Assembly: GCA_029202385.1 (NCBI GenBank)
Contig: CP119314.1
Location: 2,606,501-2,670,500 of the forward strand
Direction of reading: 5' to 3'
Source of the DNA: Candidatus Sphingomonas phytovorans
GTDB taxonomy: Bacteria > Pseudomonadota > Alphaproteobacteria > Sphingomonadales > Sphingomonadaceae
Length of the DNA stretch: 64,000 nt
Positions 9,486 to 17,077 of the stretch are shown here, piece by piece. A model generated the notes under the pieces. The model was not told where the DNA came from. It did no database searches and saw only the letters and a program-made list of their open reading frames with translations. Numbering within the stretch: position 1 is the first letter of the stretch; each line of letters begins with the position of its first letter. Position numbers and translations under genes: made by a program.

Positions 9486-10532
9486 ATGACGCGGCTGATG
9501 CTTCTGGACACGGTGATGCGGATGCTGGCGATCGGCCAGCTGCTGCTGATCGCGCTGGTGATCGGGCGCGGGCGGGCGCCGAGGCCGATCCGCATCGCAA
9601 CGGCCATGCTGCTGCTTGGCGTCTGCTGTTACCTGACGCTGGCGACCCAGCTTTTCCGGCCGACCGAAGGGCCGTTCTGGGCGGTCGTCCAGCTCATGGC
9701 GCAGTCGGTGCCGCTGCTGCTGTGGATCTTCGCGCATCTGCTGTTCGAGCGCGCGATCGACCGGCGGGCGCTGATCGCCGGCATCGCGGTGACCGTCGGA
9801 TGCTGGGCCTGCTTCTTCTTCGCCCAATATGCCGATGCGAGCATGCGATTCTGGATAGCGCTGATTCAACGCTGCGTTTCGCTGGTCTTCATCGGCCATG
9901 CCATCCTGATCGCGATTCGCGAGCGGGGCGACGACCTGATCGAGAAGCGCCGCCAGCTTCGCGTCGGATTCGTCATCGTGGTCGGCGTGCTGGCCTTCAT
10001 CGTGATCGCGCTCGAAATGTTCTTCGGATTCCGCCGCGCAGGACCCGACATCGCCATCGCGCAGGCGACCGCCATCCTGATCGCGACCACCGCCATGGGC
10101 GTCGCCTTGCTGCAGAGCGACCCCGAACTGCTGTTCGACCCCGCCCAGCCCGAACCGGCCCCTGCCCCGAGCTTCAGTCCGTCCGAGCATGTGCTCAATC
10201 GCAAGCTGGAAACGGCCATCGCCGAAACCATCTACCGCGAGCCGGGCCTCAGCATCGGGGCGTTGGCCGAGCTGCTCGAAACGCCCGAGCACCGGCTGCG
10301 CAGCCTGATCAACCAGCGGCTGGGCTATCGCAATTTCTCGGCCTTCCTCAACCATCACCGGATCGACGAGGCCAAGGCACTGCTGGTCGACCCGCGGCAT
10401 GTCGACCTGCCCATCCTGACGATCGCGATGGACCTGGGCTATGGCTCGCTTGCCCCGTTCAACCGGGCTTTTCGCGAGACCGTCGGCCAGTCGCCGAGCG
10501 AATATCGCCGCGCCAACATCGTGCGGAACTGA
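9486..10532 (+). CDS. Membrane-embedded AraC-type transcriptional regulator
   Basis: About 348 residues. The N-terminal two thirds contain seven hydrophobic segments (the first near residues 10-30, the last ending near residue 210). They are followed by a C-terminal AraC/XylS double helix-turn-helix: LRSLINQRLGYRNFSAFLNH, then LTIAMDLGYGSLAPFNRAFR and GQSPSEYRR. This architecture suggests a regulator that senses a membrane or lipophilic signal. The start is uncertain (an in-frame ATG also lies at 9447). It is divergent from the deacetylase and co-directional with the sterol-desaturase-like gene, its likely target. Confidence 0.85.
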   Translation: MTRLMLLDTVMRMLAIGQLLLIALVIGRGRAPRPIRIATAMLLLGVCCYLTLATQLFRPTEGPFWAVVQLMAQSVPLLLWIFAHLLFERAIDRRALIAGIAVTVGCWACFFFAQYADASMRFWIALIQRCVSLVFIGHAILIAIRERGDDLIEKRRQLRVGFVIVVGVLAFIVIALEMFFGFRRAGPDIAIAQATAILIATTAMGVALLQSDPELLFDPAQPEPAPAPSFSPSEHVLNRKLETAIAETIYREPGLSIGALAELLETPEHRLRSLINQRLGYRNFSAFLNHHRIDEAKALLVDPRHVDLPILTIAMDLGYGSLAPFNRAFRETVGQSPSEYRRANIVRN

Positions 10533-10569
10533 AAAAACGCGATCGATTCCGGAATCGATCGGCATTTTT
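10532..10569. terminator. Perfect 22-bp palindrome with flanking A/T tracts
   Basis: A fully self-complementary 22-mer at 10540-10561, centred on TTCCGGAA, has an A tract on its left (AAAAAA) and a T tract on its right (ATTTTT). This is the shape of a bidirectional intrinsic terminator directly after the AraC-type stop codon. The perfect symmetry would also suit an operator for the gene at 10641. Confidence 0.65.
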
Positions 10570-10640
10570 CGGGCCGGCGCAGCAGCGGAAGACGCAACGG
10601 GATAGGCAGGCCACCGAAGGAAATTGACCGGAGCACCCCC

Positions 10641-11450
10641 GTGATTGGCACAGTGATCGGAACCCTGCAGACCCTCAGCGCGCATTGGCTGCACAGCTTC
10701 ACCGTCGAGATGACGCGCTACCTGATCGGGGCCGCGGGCATCGCGCTTCTTTATTGGCTGCTGCGCCGCTGGACCGCGCCGCGCCGCATCCAGCAGCGCG
10801 CGGCCACCATAGCCGATCGTCGGCGCGAGCTGACGCTGTCGGTGCAGACGATCGCGGTTTTCGGCGTGGTCGACCTGATCGCCTTCGCGCTGATCGCCGG
10901 CGGCGTGATCGCCATCGCGCGCGATTTCAATCCGTGGATGATCGCGGTGCAAGTGGTCGCGCTGGTCATCGCGCATGATGCCTATTTCTACTGGATGCAC
11001 CGCGGGCTGCATCTCCGCGCGATGTTCCGCCGGGCGCATGCCGCGCATCACCAGTCGCGCACGCCGACGTCCTGGGCGGCCTATGCCTTCGCGCCGATCG
11101 AAGCGGTGTTCGAGTCGCTCTACGTGCCGATCGCCCTGCTGCTCCTGTCGCTGTTCGGACCGATCCATCCGCTCGCCATCTTCATCTTCCTCGGCCACCA
11201 GATCGCCCGCAACGCGATCGGCCATTCGGGGCATGAACTGGCATGGCCCGGCTTCACGACGTCGCCCTGGACCGGATGGCTCACCACCACCACGCACCAC
11301 GACCTGCACCACAGCGAAGGACGGCACAATTTCGGCCTCTACTTCACCTGGTGGGACCGGTGGATGGGCACCGAGCATCCGAAATATCATGCGCGGTTCG
11401 AGAGCGTGGCGGCCCGGAAATCGCTCGAAGCAAGCCCGGCCACCGCCTGA
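10641..11450 (+). CDS. Sterol desaturase / fatty acid hydroxylase family membrane protein
   Basis: A 269-residue integral membrane diiron oxygenase-type protein. Histidine clusters are visible in order: HDAYFYWMHRGLH, RAHAAHHQS, GHSGHEL and HHDLHHSEGRHNFG, with hydrophobic helices between. Such enzymes hydroxylate or desaturate lipids, sterols or carotenoids; the substrate here is unknown. It starts with GTG at 10641, with GGAG 7 nt upstream. It lies about 110 nt after the AraC-type regulator gene. Confidence 0.88.
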   Translation: MIGTVIGTLQTLSAHWLHSFTVEMTRYLIGAAGIALLYWLLRRWTAPRRIQQRAATIADRRRELTLSVQTIAVFGVVDLIAFALIAGGVIAIARDFNPWMIAVQVVALVIAHDAYFYWMHRGLHLRAMFRRAHAAHHQSRTPTSWAAYAFAPIEAVFESLYVPIALLLLSLFGPIHPLAIFIFLGHQIARNAIGHSGHELAWPGFTTSPWTGWLTTTTHHDLHHSEGRHNFGLYFTWWDRWMGTEHPKYHARFESVAARKSLEASPATA

Positions 11451-11457
11451 CCATCGT

Positions 11458-11483
11458 CGCCACGGACCCTGACGGGCCCGTGG
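11458..11483. terminator. Hairpin between convergent genes
   Basis: GCCACGG and CCGTGGC pair around an inner CCC/GGG stem with a TGAC loop, between the convergent desaturase-like gene and mmsA. There is no clear U tract, so termination is only probable. Confidence 0.4.
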
Positions 11484-11514
11484 CACGCGAGACCGAGACA
11501 GCCGGCCAAGCGCC

Positions 11515-13014
11515 TCACCCCATGGTCGGGATGACGAAGGCATTGGCGGCATCGCCCACACCACCGTCCGGCCAGCGCTGCGTGATCGTCTTGACCTTGG
11601 TCCAGAACTTCACGCCTTCCATGCCGTGCTGGTTGGTGTCGCCGAACGCGGAGCGCTTCCAGCCGCCAAAGGTGTGATAGGCGACCGGCACCGGGATCGG
11701 CACGTTGATGCCGACCATGCCGACATTGACGCGCGCCGCGAATTCGCGCGCGGCATGGCCGTTGCGGGTGAAGATGGCGACGCCGTTGCCATATTGATGC
11801 TCGCTCGGCAGGCGCAACGCATGCTCGAAATCGTCGGCGCGGACGATCTGCAGCACGGGGCCGAAAATCTCTTCCTTGTATGCCTGCATGTCGGGCGTGA
11901 CATGATCGAACAGCGACGGGCCGATGAAGAAGCCCTTTTCATGGCCCTGCAATTCGAAGCCACGGCCATCGACGACCAGTTCGGCGCCCTCGTCGACGCC
12001 GGTCTGGATCCAGTTCTCGATACGCTGCTTGTGCGCCGCGTTCACCACCGGGCCGTAATGCGCATCATTGTCGGTCGAGACGCCGACGCGCAGCGCGTCG
12101 ATCGCCGGGATCAGCTTTTCGCGGAGCGCGATGGCGGTCTTCTCGCCGACCGGCACGACAACCGGGAGTGCCATGCAGCGCTCACCCGCCGAACCGAAGG
12201 CGGCGCCGGAGAGGTCGGCAACCACCTGGTCGAGATCGGCGTCGGGCATGACGATGCCGTGGTTCTTCGCCCCGCCCATCGCCTGGACGCGCTTTCCGGC
12301 GGCGACGCCGCGCGAATAGACATAATGCGCGATGTCGGACGAGCCGACAAAGCTGACCGCCGAGATGGCGGGATGATCGAGGATCGCGTCGACCATTTCC
12401 TTGTCGCCGTGCACGACCTGGAAGATGCCCTCCGGCAGGCCGGCCTCACGGAACAACTCGCCGAGGCGCACCGGCACCGACGGATCGCGCTCGCTCGGCT
12501 TGAGGATGAACGCGTTGCCGGTCGCGATGGCGACGCCGGACATCCACAGGGGGATCATCGCCGGGAAGTTGAACGGAGTGATGCCGGCGCCGATGCCGAG
12601 CGGCTGGCGCATCGAATAGACGTCGATGCCGGGGCCTGCGCCCTGGGTATATTCGCCCTTCAGCACATGCGGGATGCCGCAGCAGAATTCGATCACCTCG
12701 AGCCCACGCTGGATATCGCCGCGCGAATCCGCGACCACCTTGCCGTGCTCGGACGAGAGCAGATGGGCCAGTTCGTCCATGTGCTTCTCGACCAGCGCCT
12801 TGAAGGCGAACATCACCCGGGCGCGTCGCTGCGGGTTTGTGGCGGCCCAGGCAGGTTGCGCCTTTTGCGCGGCGGCGATGGCGGCATCGAGCACGGCTTG
12901 GTCGCCAAGCTGGACGGTCGCCTGGACCTGGCCGGTATTGGGGTTGAACACATCAGCCGTGCGGCCCGAACCGCCAGCGGAGAGGCCAGCGACGTGATGA
13001 TCGATGAGGCGCAT
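11515..13014 (-). CDS. mmsA: CoA-acylating methylmalonate-semialdehyde dehydrogenase
   Basis: A 499-residue aldehyde dehydrogenase. It converts methylmalonate semialdehyde to propionyl-CoA, the last step of the valine branch. Seen are the ALDH signatures MRQPLGIGAGITPFNFPAM, VSFVGSSDIAHYVY and, around the nucleophile, GSAGERCMALPVVVP; GERCMA is the MmsA hallmark. The ATG at 13014 is chosen because GGGAAGG sits 6 nt upstream; a TTG at 13029 would extend it by five residues. The other valine genes lie 3 kb away on the same strand, beyond the AraC/desaturase pair. Upstream is a 51-bp repeat and then the Rhs island. Confidence 0.95.
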   Translation of the reverse strand: MRLIDHHVAGLSAGGSGRTADVFNPNTGQVQATVQLGDQAVLDAAIAAAQKAQPAWAATNPQRRARVMFAFKALVEKHMDELAHLLSSEHGKVVADSRGDIQRGLEVIEFCCGIPHVLKGEYTQGAGPGIDVYSMRQPLGIGAGITPFNFPAMIPLWMSGVAIATGNAFILKPSERDPSVPVRLGELFREAGLPEGIFQVVHGDKEMVDAILDHPAISAVSFVGSSDIAHYVYSRGVAAGKRVQAMGGAKNHGIVMPDADLDQVVADLSGAAFGSAGERCMALPVVVPVGEKTAIALREKLIPAIDALRVGVSTDNDAHYGPVVNAAHKQRIENWIQTGVDEGAELVVDGRGFELQGHEKGFFIGPSLFDHVTPDMQAYKEEIFGPVLQIVRADDFEHALRLPSEHQYGNGVAIFTRNGHAAREFAARVNVGMVGINVPIPVPVAYHTFGGWKRSAFGDTNQHGMEGVKFWTKVKTITQRWPDGGVGDAANAFVIPTMG

Positions 13015-13058
13015 ATCCAACCTTCCCAAAACTTTTGTGATCCCCCCTTACGCTCGGA

Positions 13059-13109
13059 GAATTTGCAGGCAAGGTGGATGGGGTGCATGTTGGGACTGCA
13101 ATTATGCAG
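13059..13109 (-). repeat. 51-bp repeat, copy 1
   Basis: 51 nt that match 16848-16898 at 43 positions with no gaps and in the same orientation. The ends are identical (GAATTTGCAGGCAAG and CTGCAATTATGCAG). It holds inverted arms (TTGCAGGC facing a degraded GACTGCAA) plus CTGCA/TGCAG at one end. It lies 45 nt upstream of the mmsA start. With copy 2 it brackets the low-GC Rhs/RAYT segment. Confidence 0.75.
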
Positions 13110-13150
13110 GGCGTGCGGCGTTTGGGATGAGCTTGGTGAGCTGACGATAG

Positions 13151-13893
13151 AATAGCTGCCGCACGTTCGAAGGAATGGCTGCTGGCGGACGGTTTCAATA
13201 TACCGGTCAAATCTATCTCTCCGAGATGGGGATGTATTATTACAAAGCGCGAATTTATTCATCGAGGCTTGGGAGGTTTCTGCAGACCGATCCGATTGGG
13301 TACAAGGATCAGAACAATTTATACGCGTATGTGAGAAATGATCCTATTGGGGGACGCGATCCAACTGGGAGTTGCACCTTGGTCGGCAGGGTCGAGTACG
13401 GATTGTGTGGGACATCTACGCCCGCCAAGGGCTGGGTCGATCGCCGGCTTCAGGATCGATATTCGATGGCACCAAGCCTTGAGAAAGAGCTTGTTAGCAA
13501 AGCTATTCGCATTAAAGTACTGAAGCTAGGCAAAATGATAGGGTCTCTGGTGCTCATTATGAAGCACGTGACGGAAAGCTCGGCGGCGAATTGAAGTACG
13601 ATCCCGCAGATACAGTACAATCCAGAACGTGGGACGGAAAAATTTACACCTATTCAGAAGCCGATTTAGCCGAACACGGATTATCCAATGTTAGGAATGA
13701 TATCAGAGGCCTTCCGGGAGATGACGGAACCGGTAATCACGCTGGCTCCATCGACGCAGAGAACTCCCGCAGAGCGAGGTCGGGAGAAAGTGAATTTTTT
13801 AGGGCTAATACGACAACTGTTACAGTAAACGCGCGTCCACCAGAGAATCCAAATTTATGCCCCAGCAGCAATGGAGCCAACCCATCGTGCTAA
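13151..13893 (+). pseudogene. Frameshifted Rhs-core tip with a C-terminal remnant
   Basis: One frame (from an in-frame stop at 13148, with ATG at 13175) encodes the end of an Rhs core: FQYTGQIYLSEMGMYYYKAR, then LGRFLQTDPIGYKDQNNLYA and NDPIGGRDPTG. The core boundary DPTG normally precedes a variable toxin domain. After about 13520 the sensible frame changes. A second frame, open from 13516 to 13893, reads SGAHYEARDGKLGGELKYDP and on to a VTVNARPPE tail. The thousand or more upstream residues of an Rhs protein are missing, so this is a broken tip. GC content is clearly below that of the flanking genes. No toxin family was recognised. Confidence 0.75.
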
Positions 13894-13992
13894 ACAGCTG
13901 GAACATTTGTTACAAACTATAGCACACTTGGACACAGTGACCATATTAACTTTAGTGCAATTTGGCCAAGAAAGTTATTTGGAGGCTTTTAT

Positions 13993-14427
13993 ATGATTGA
14001 ACATCTTATCATGGCTGCAAACTTTTCCGCTGCCTCATTGCCGGCATTGGCATCTCAGGCTCCGGCTTGCACGGTTAGCATGGATATTAAAGTAATCGAC
14101 GGCAATATTTATCAAATATCATCCATGGATGGATTCAGAAATGTTGTTCTGGATAAAACAACAGCCCGCATCTACAAAAATAAATCACTGAAAGGGCCGC
14201 ACATTATTGCTTTCCCCCTTGGACTTATTGATTCTTCCGAAGGCCTCAAATACCACAGACTATTTCAAGCTAAAGTAGCGAGCGAAAAACCGTTTAACGG
14301 TATATACTTCTTTTGGGATGCTGTAAATAAAGGTGGGACTATAACGGGCGGAGTGATACAATTCGACGGCTTCACAATGAAGGAATACTGCAGAGGAATT
14401 GAGTTCCGGCGTTTTTGGTTCCGATGA
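13993..14427 (+). CDS. Hypothetical protein downstream of the Rhs tip
   Basis: A 144-residue ORF in low-GC DNA. GGAGG lies 7 nt before the ATG. The N-terminus (MAANFSAASLPALASQAPAC) resembles a signal sequence, so the product may be periplasmic. No family was recognised; the body is rich in beta-forming residues (VIDGNIYQISSMDGFRNVVL). Its position directly after an Rhs tip is where an immunity gene normally sits, but there is no sequence proof. Its 3' end abuts the start of the broken transposase region. Confidence 0.5.
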   Translation: MIEHLIMAANFSAASLPALASQAPACTVSMDIKVIDGNIYQISSMDGFRNVVLDKTTARIYKNKSLKGPHIIAFPLGLIDSSEGLKYHRLFQAKVASEKPFNGIYFFWDAVNKGGTITGGVIQFDGFTMKEYCRGIEFRRFWFR

Positions 14428-14474
14428 CAGTGCCTTTAATTGCCCCCATCCGGCGCTTATAGCACCCCAAGCCC

Positions 14475-14955
14475 ATGGCACGACTGGCACGCGCGACCTT
14501 CCCAGGGCATCCCCACCATGTGACGCAGCGTGGCAACGGTCGTGCACAAACCTTTTTCGGCGACGAGGATTATGCGCTCAATCGCGATCTGCTCAGCGCG
14601 CACTGCGCGGCAGCCGGGGTCGAAAGCTGGTCCTGGGTGCTGATGCCGAACCCGGCGCCAGCCTGGCGCCACGAGCGGCGGACTGGCCATGGTCGAGCGT
14701 TCACGCCCATCTCGGCTGCTTCGACGATGGCATCACGGCGCGCGAACCCGTCATCGCGCGTTATCTGGATTTCGCCGCCCCCTCGCGGCTGGAGAGGATG
14801 AGGAGCGGCTGATACGATTGCGCAAGGCGGAACAGATCGGCCGGCCGATCAGCGATGCCACCTTTCTCGATCGGCTCAGAAATGAAGCAGGCCGATCCCT
14901 CAAGCCGGCAAGCCCAACTCCAAGCCGAGATAAATGCACCGTCACCGGAATCTAG
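14475..14955 (+). pseudogene. REP-associated tyrosine transposase (RAYT) pseudogene
   Basis: The N-terminus is intact: MARLARATFPGHPHHVTQRG, then TFFGDEDYALNRDLL and SWVLMPN. The HVHL metal-binding and tyrosine regions that should follow LMPN are absent. The C-terminal parts reappear in two other frames: DWPWSSVHAHLG around 14680-14720 and LRKAEQIGRPISDATFLDRL around 14825-14875. An internal deletion and frame changes have therefore inactivated it. It runs tail to tail into the minus-strand RAYT. Confidence 0.8.
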
Positions 14956-15444
14956 GAAAGCGGCGAAATCACCCACGCGCCCCAGCCCCGGCGCCATGTC
15001 GACAAAACGGTCACCCTCGCCAGCGATATGCGCCGCCGCACTCGACCATCGCCAGTCCTCGGGCCGCTCGACGAGCCGCGCCCGGACCGGATTGAGCGCA
15101 ACATAGCGCAACGCACCAACCAGATGCGCCTCGTCCATCGCGACCGAACTGAAACGGCCCTGCCACAGATGACCGGTCACCCGCATCCGCGCATTGATAT
15201 AGCCGATATAGTGGCGGTGGACCGAGCGAAAGGTGCGACGCAACCCGTCCCCGTCAGCCGGCACGGCAATGATGTGGACATGATTGGGCATGAGGCAATA
15301 CCCCCAGATCGCTGCCGCCTCGGCCAGAAGGTCGAGATACAGCGCATAGTCACTTTCCTCGAAGAACACGCGTTCGCGCCGGTTGCCCCGCTGCGTCACA
15401 TGGTGCGGAAGGCCCGGAAGCATGATGCGGGGAAGCCGGGCCAT
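14761..15444 (-). CDS. REP-associated tyrosine transposase, chimeric C-terminus
   Basis: A 227-residue Y1/IS200-like transposase: MARLPRIMLPGLPHHVTQRG, then CLMPNHVHIIAVP (the HUH metal site) and HRHYIGYINARMRVTGHLWQ and ALRYVALNPVRARLVERPED. RAYTs act on REP/REPIN hairpins in host genomes. From about residue 170 (ISAWSWACRL onward) the protein is simply the antisense of the neighbouring plus-strand pseudogene, so its own C-terminal ~50 residues are lost and replaced. The catalytic core looks complete; activity is uncertain. Confidence 0.8.
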   Translation of the reverse strand: MARLPRIMLPGLPHHVTQRGNRRERVFFEESDYALYLDLLAEAAAIWGYCLMPNHVHIIAVPADGDGLRRTFRSVHRHYIGYINARMRVTGHLWQGRFSSVAMDEAHLVGALRYVALNPVRARLVERPEDWRWSSAAAHIAGEGDRFVDMAPGLGRVGDFAAFLDSGDGAFISAWSWACRLEGSACFISEPIEKGGIADRPADLFRLAQSYQPLLILSSREGAAKSR

Positions 15445-15503
15445 ATGGTCAGGCTGGCAACCAACCCCGCAAAGTAAAGGGACTGTTGCACGTGTCACCG
15501 TAA

Positions 15504-15869
15504 TTCTGCCACCGTAATTCCACGGCGAACGGCGGCGCGGGGGTCGTTGTAGGAGTGGCTGGCGCCGGAGTTAACACCGGAATCTCGGGTCGGGCGCCCA
15601 CCAGAAGAGAGTTGGCCAAAGCAGCTGTTATTGGCGGCATCGTGGGAGCCGCAGGCTCCGTGGCGGCGGATACTATTAAGGAAGGAGCTCGCGCCCTTGC
15701 AGAGAAAACGGGTGTTTCCATCGTGTCACCGCGCGGTACGGTGACCACTCCGGCACCAAACTCGCATACGGATGCCGCTGTTCGCGGAACAGCAAATGCC
15801 GTCGGAAACGCCAAGGCGAATGCCGGGCCGCTCGCTGACGCCGCGTGTCAAAGAACAGGAAAAAGCTAA
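15504..15869 (+). pseudogene. Glycine/alanine-rich fragment, possibly Rhs-associated
   Basis: Open frame with only a GTG at 15555 as start; the reading is open further left (GGAGVVVGVAGAGVNTGIS) without a start codon, as expected for a 5'-truncated gene. The body has a hydrophobic glycine-rich stretch (AVIGGIVGAAGSVAADTIKE) and a low-complexity tail. It resembles the linker or toxin-proximal part of polymorphic-toxin C-termini, but no domain is recognised. Its stop overlaps the next ATG (TAATG), the coupling expected of a toxin/immunity pair. Confidence 0.45.
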
Positions 15870-16087
15870 TGATAGGTAATGTAAAATTTAACCTTCTGCT
15901 CAGCCTTTTGACGATTACCGTTATGGGCGCACTAGGATTGATCATCGATATCGCAAGATTCTTTGTTTACAACTACCAGCAACACATTACGGAATATTTC
16001 ACATTTACGATTTCCATGACTCTAATTGGATTAGTGATATCCGCGGCACAGGTGGTCAAATTTTACTTGAGCACGCGAGAGCGATGA
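15869..16087 (+). CDS. Small two-helix membrane protein
   Basis: 72 residues with two predicted membrane helices (about residues 8-30, LLLSLLTITVMGALGLIIDI, and 48-65, FTFTISMTLIGLVISAAQVV). The ATG at 15869 overlaps the stop of the preceding fragment and has an AGGAAAA ribosome-binding site. AT-rich codons set it apart from the host genes. Position and size fit an immunity protein for a lost or broken Rhs toxin. This is inference only. Confidence 0.6.
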   Translation: MIGNVKFNLLLSLLTITVMGALGLIIDIARFFVYNYQQHITEYFTFTISMTLIGLVISAAQVVKFYLSTRER

Positions 16088-16098
16088 CACAGCCAAAC

Positions 16099-16275
16099 TA
16101 GGGTCCGACCCATAAAGAGGATTCCGTGCTGGTCTTGATTATGATTCAACGGGCTGTGCGAGGAGGCGTTTGAGATGGCAGATTTCTTCTGGTTTCGGAT
16201 GCGCAGTGGGCGCGGATCGAGCCGCTGTTGCCGACGGGTACGCGTGGCATGAAGCGGGTCGATGACAGGCGGGTG
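16099..16275 (+). mobile_element. IS5-family insertion sequence remnant (5' end)
   Basis: AGGAGG and ATG at 16175 open a reading frame MADFFWF which, after one base slip, continues as DAQWARIEPLLPTGTRGMKR and VDDRRVL. This is the conserved N-terminus of IS5-type transposases. The frame is broken after seven codons and the element ends about 90 nt later. The GGGTCCGACCC stretch at 16106 may be the old left terminus. Confidence 0.7.
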
Positions 16276-16306
16276 CTGTTTTGCGATTGATGCAGAGGAG
16301 GTAAAA

Positions 16307-16625
16307 TTGAAATTTATACCCGTCATTGGATTGCTTCTTCTCTACGGAGCCTTCTCGTTGAGCGCGGCTGACGCACAGAGCCTTCCTGCCTACAAAGCCG
16401 GTTATCAATCGTATCTATGCCGACCCATCCGACGTGGTCCTGCAGCTCGATGGCACCGGCCCCTGTGGCGGCTCGCTTTTCCATATCCAGCGGACCGCAG
16501 TCAATTTTCATGAACTGACGTCGCTCATGTACACCGCCGCTTCGTTGAAGAAAACGGTCAATCTTTATGTTTCAAGCTGCAACGGCAATCGCAATATTAT
16601 CGAGGTTGGCGACGTTTCGTTTTAA
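16307..16625 (+). pseudogene. Frameshifted small secreted protein
   Basis: A TTG start at 16307 behind AGGAGG encodes a clean signal peptide (KFIPVIGLLLLYGAFSLSAADA). Near 16395 the sensible frame shifts to another reading that continues as INRIYADPSDVVLQLDGTGP and ends EVGDVSF at 16625. The two halves together would make a protein of about 105 residues. Family not recognised. The frameshift suggests it is inactive. Confidence 0.55.
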
Positions 16626-16847
16626 TAACCCGGAATCGGGGTCATAGACATAGCGTCGTTGCACCACGCCGGAACCGCTGAACGAACGATTCGAGAGTGG
16701 AGTGGGTCAGCGCGTCAACTCTGCGAGCGCGGTGCGAATGAACATATCGGCCATTCACCCTGAACCTCCCCCGCTGAAGCCGGCGACGTGATGGCAAGCC
16801 GCCTGTCAAACCTCCCCTCACTCGCTTGGACCACCTGGCGACCCGGG

Positions 16848-16898
16848 GAATTTGCAGGCAAGCCGCCTGACGTGCATGTAGGGCCTGCAATTATGCAG
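16848..16898 (-). repeat. 51-bp repeat, copy 2
   Basis: Same orientation as copy 1 at 13059-13109, 43 of 51 positions identical. This copy has better-preserved hairpin arms (TTGCAGGC facing GCCTGCAA), and GTAG precedes the right arm, a tetranucleotide often found at the foot of REP hairpins recognised by RAYTs. It lies 180 nt upstream of lysR. Confidence 0.75.
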
Positions 16899-16995
16899 CA
16901 TGCGTGTCGTTCGCGACCAATGTCCCTTTTCGCGCTGCTTCCGGCATCAAGCGTGCCGCCGGTGCCTCGGACCGTTTGATGTGCGGCCCGATGGG

Positions 16996-17014
16996 CCCCG
17001 GAACAAGTCCGGGG
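16996..17014. repeat. Short palindromic repeat, GGA-N5-TCC family
   Basis: CCCCGGA-acaag-TCCGGGG followed by TGACGG. Two further copies of the family are at 54851-54869 and 55223-55243. Confidence 0.8.
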
Positions 17015-17077
17015 TGACGGTGACGGACGGTTAGGGCGGGATGATCCGGCGGCACAAGGGGAGCGGGTTACGGCGTT

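Larger units (their letters stand above)
16626..17077. other. Non-coding right border of the island and lysR leader
   Basis: 452 nt without a convincing gene. It contains 51-bp repeat copy 2, one GGA-acaag-TCC palindromic repeat (16996-17014) and the lysR leader. GC content returns to the chromosomal level here. Confidence 0.6.

Noticed and set aside
9393..11564. Long minus-strand extension upstream of the polysaccharide deacetylase
   Set aside because: Antisense of the AraC-type and desaturase genes; no domain before the signal peptide at 9371.
13591..13893. Independent gene starting at TTG 13591
   Set aside because: No ribosome-binding site, and the reading is open upstream to 13516 with sensible sequence, so it reads better as the shifted continuation of the Rhs tip.
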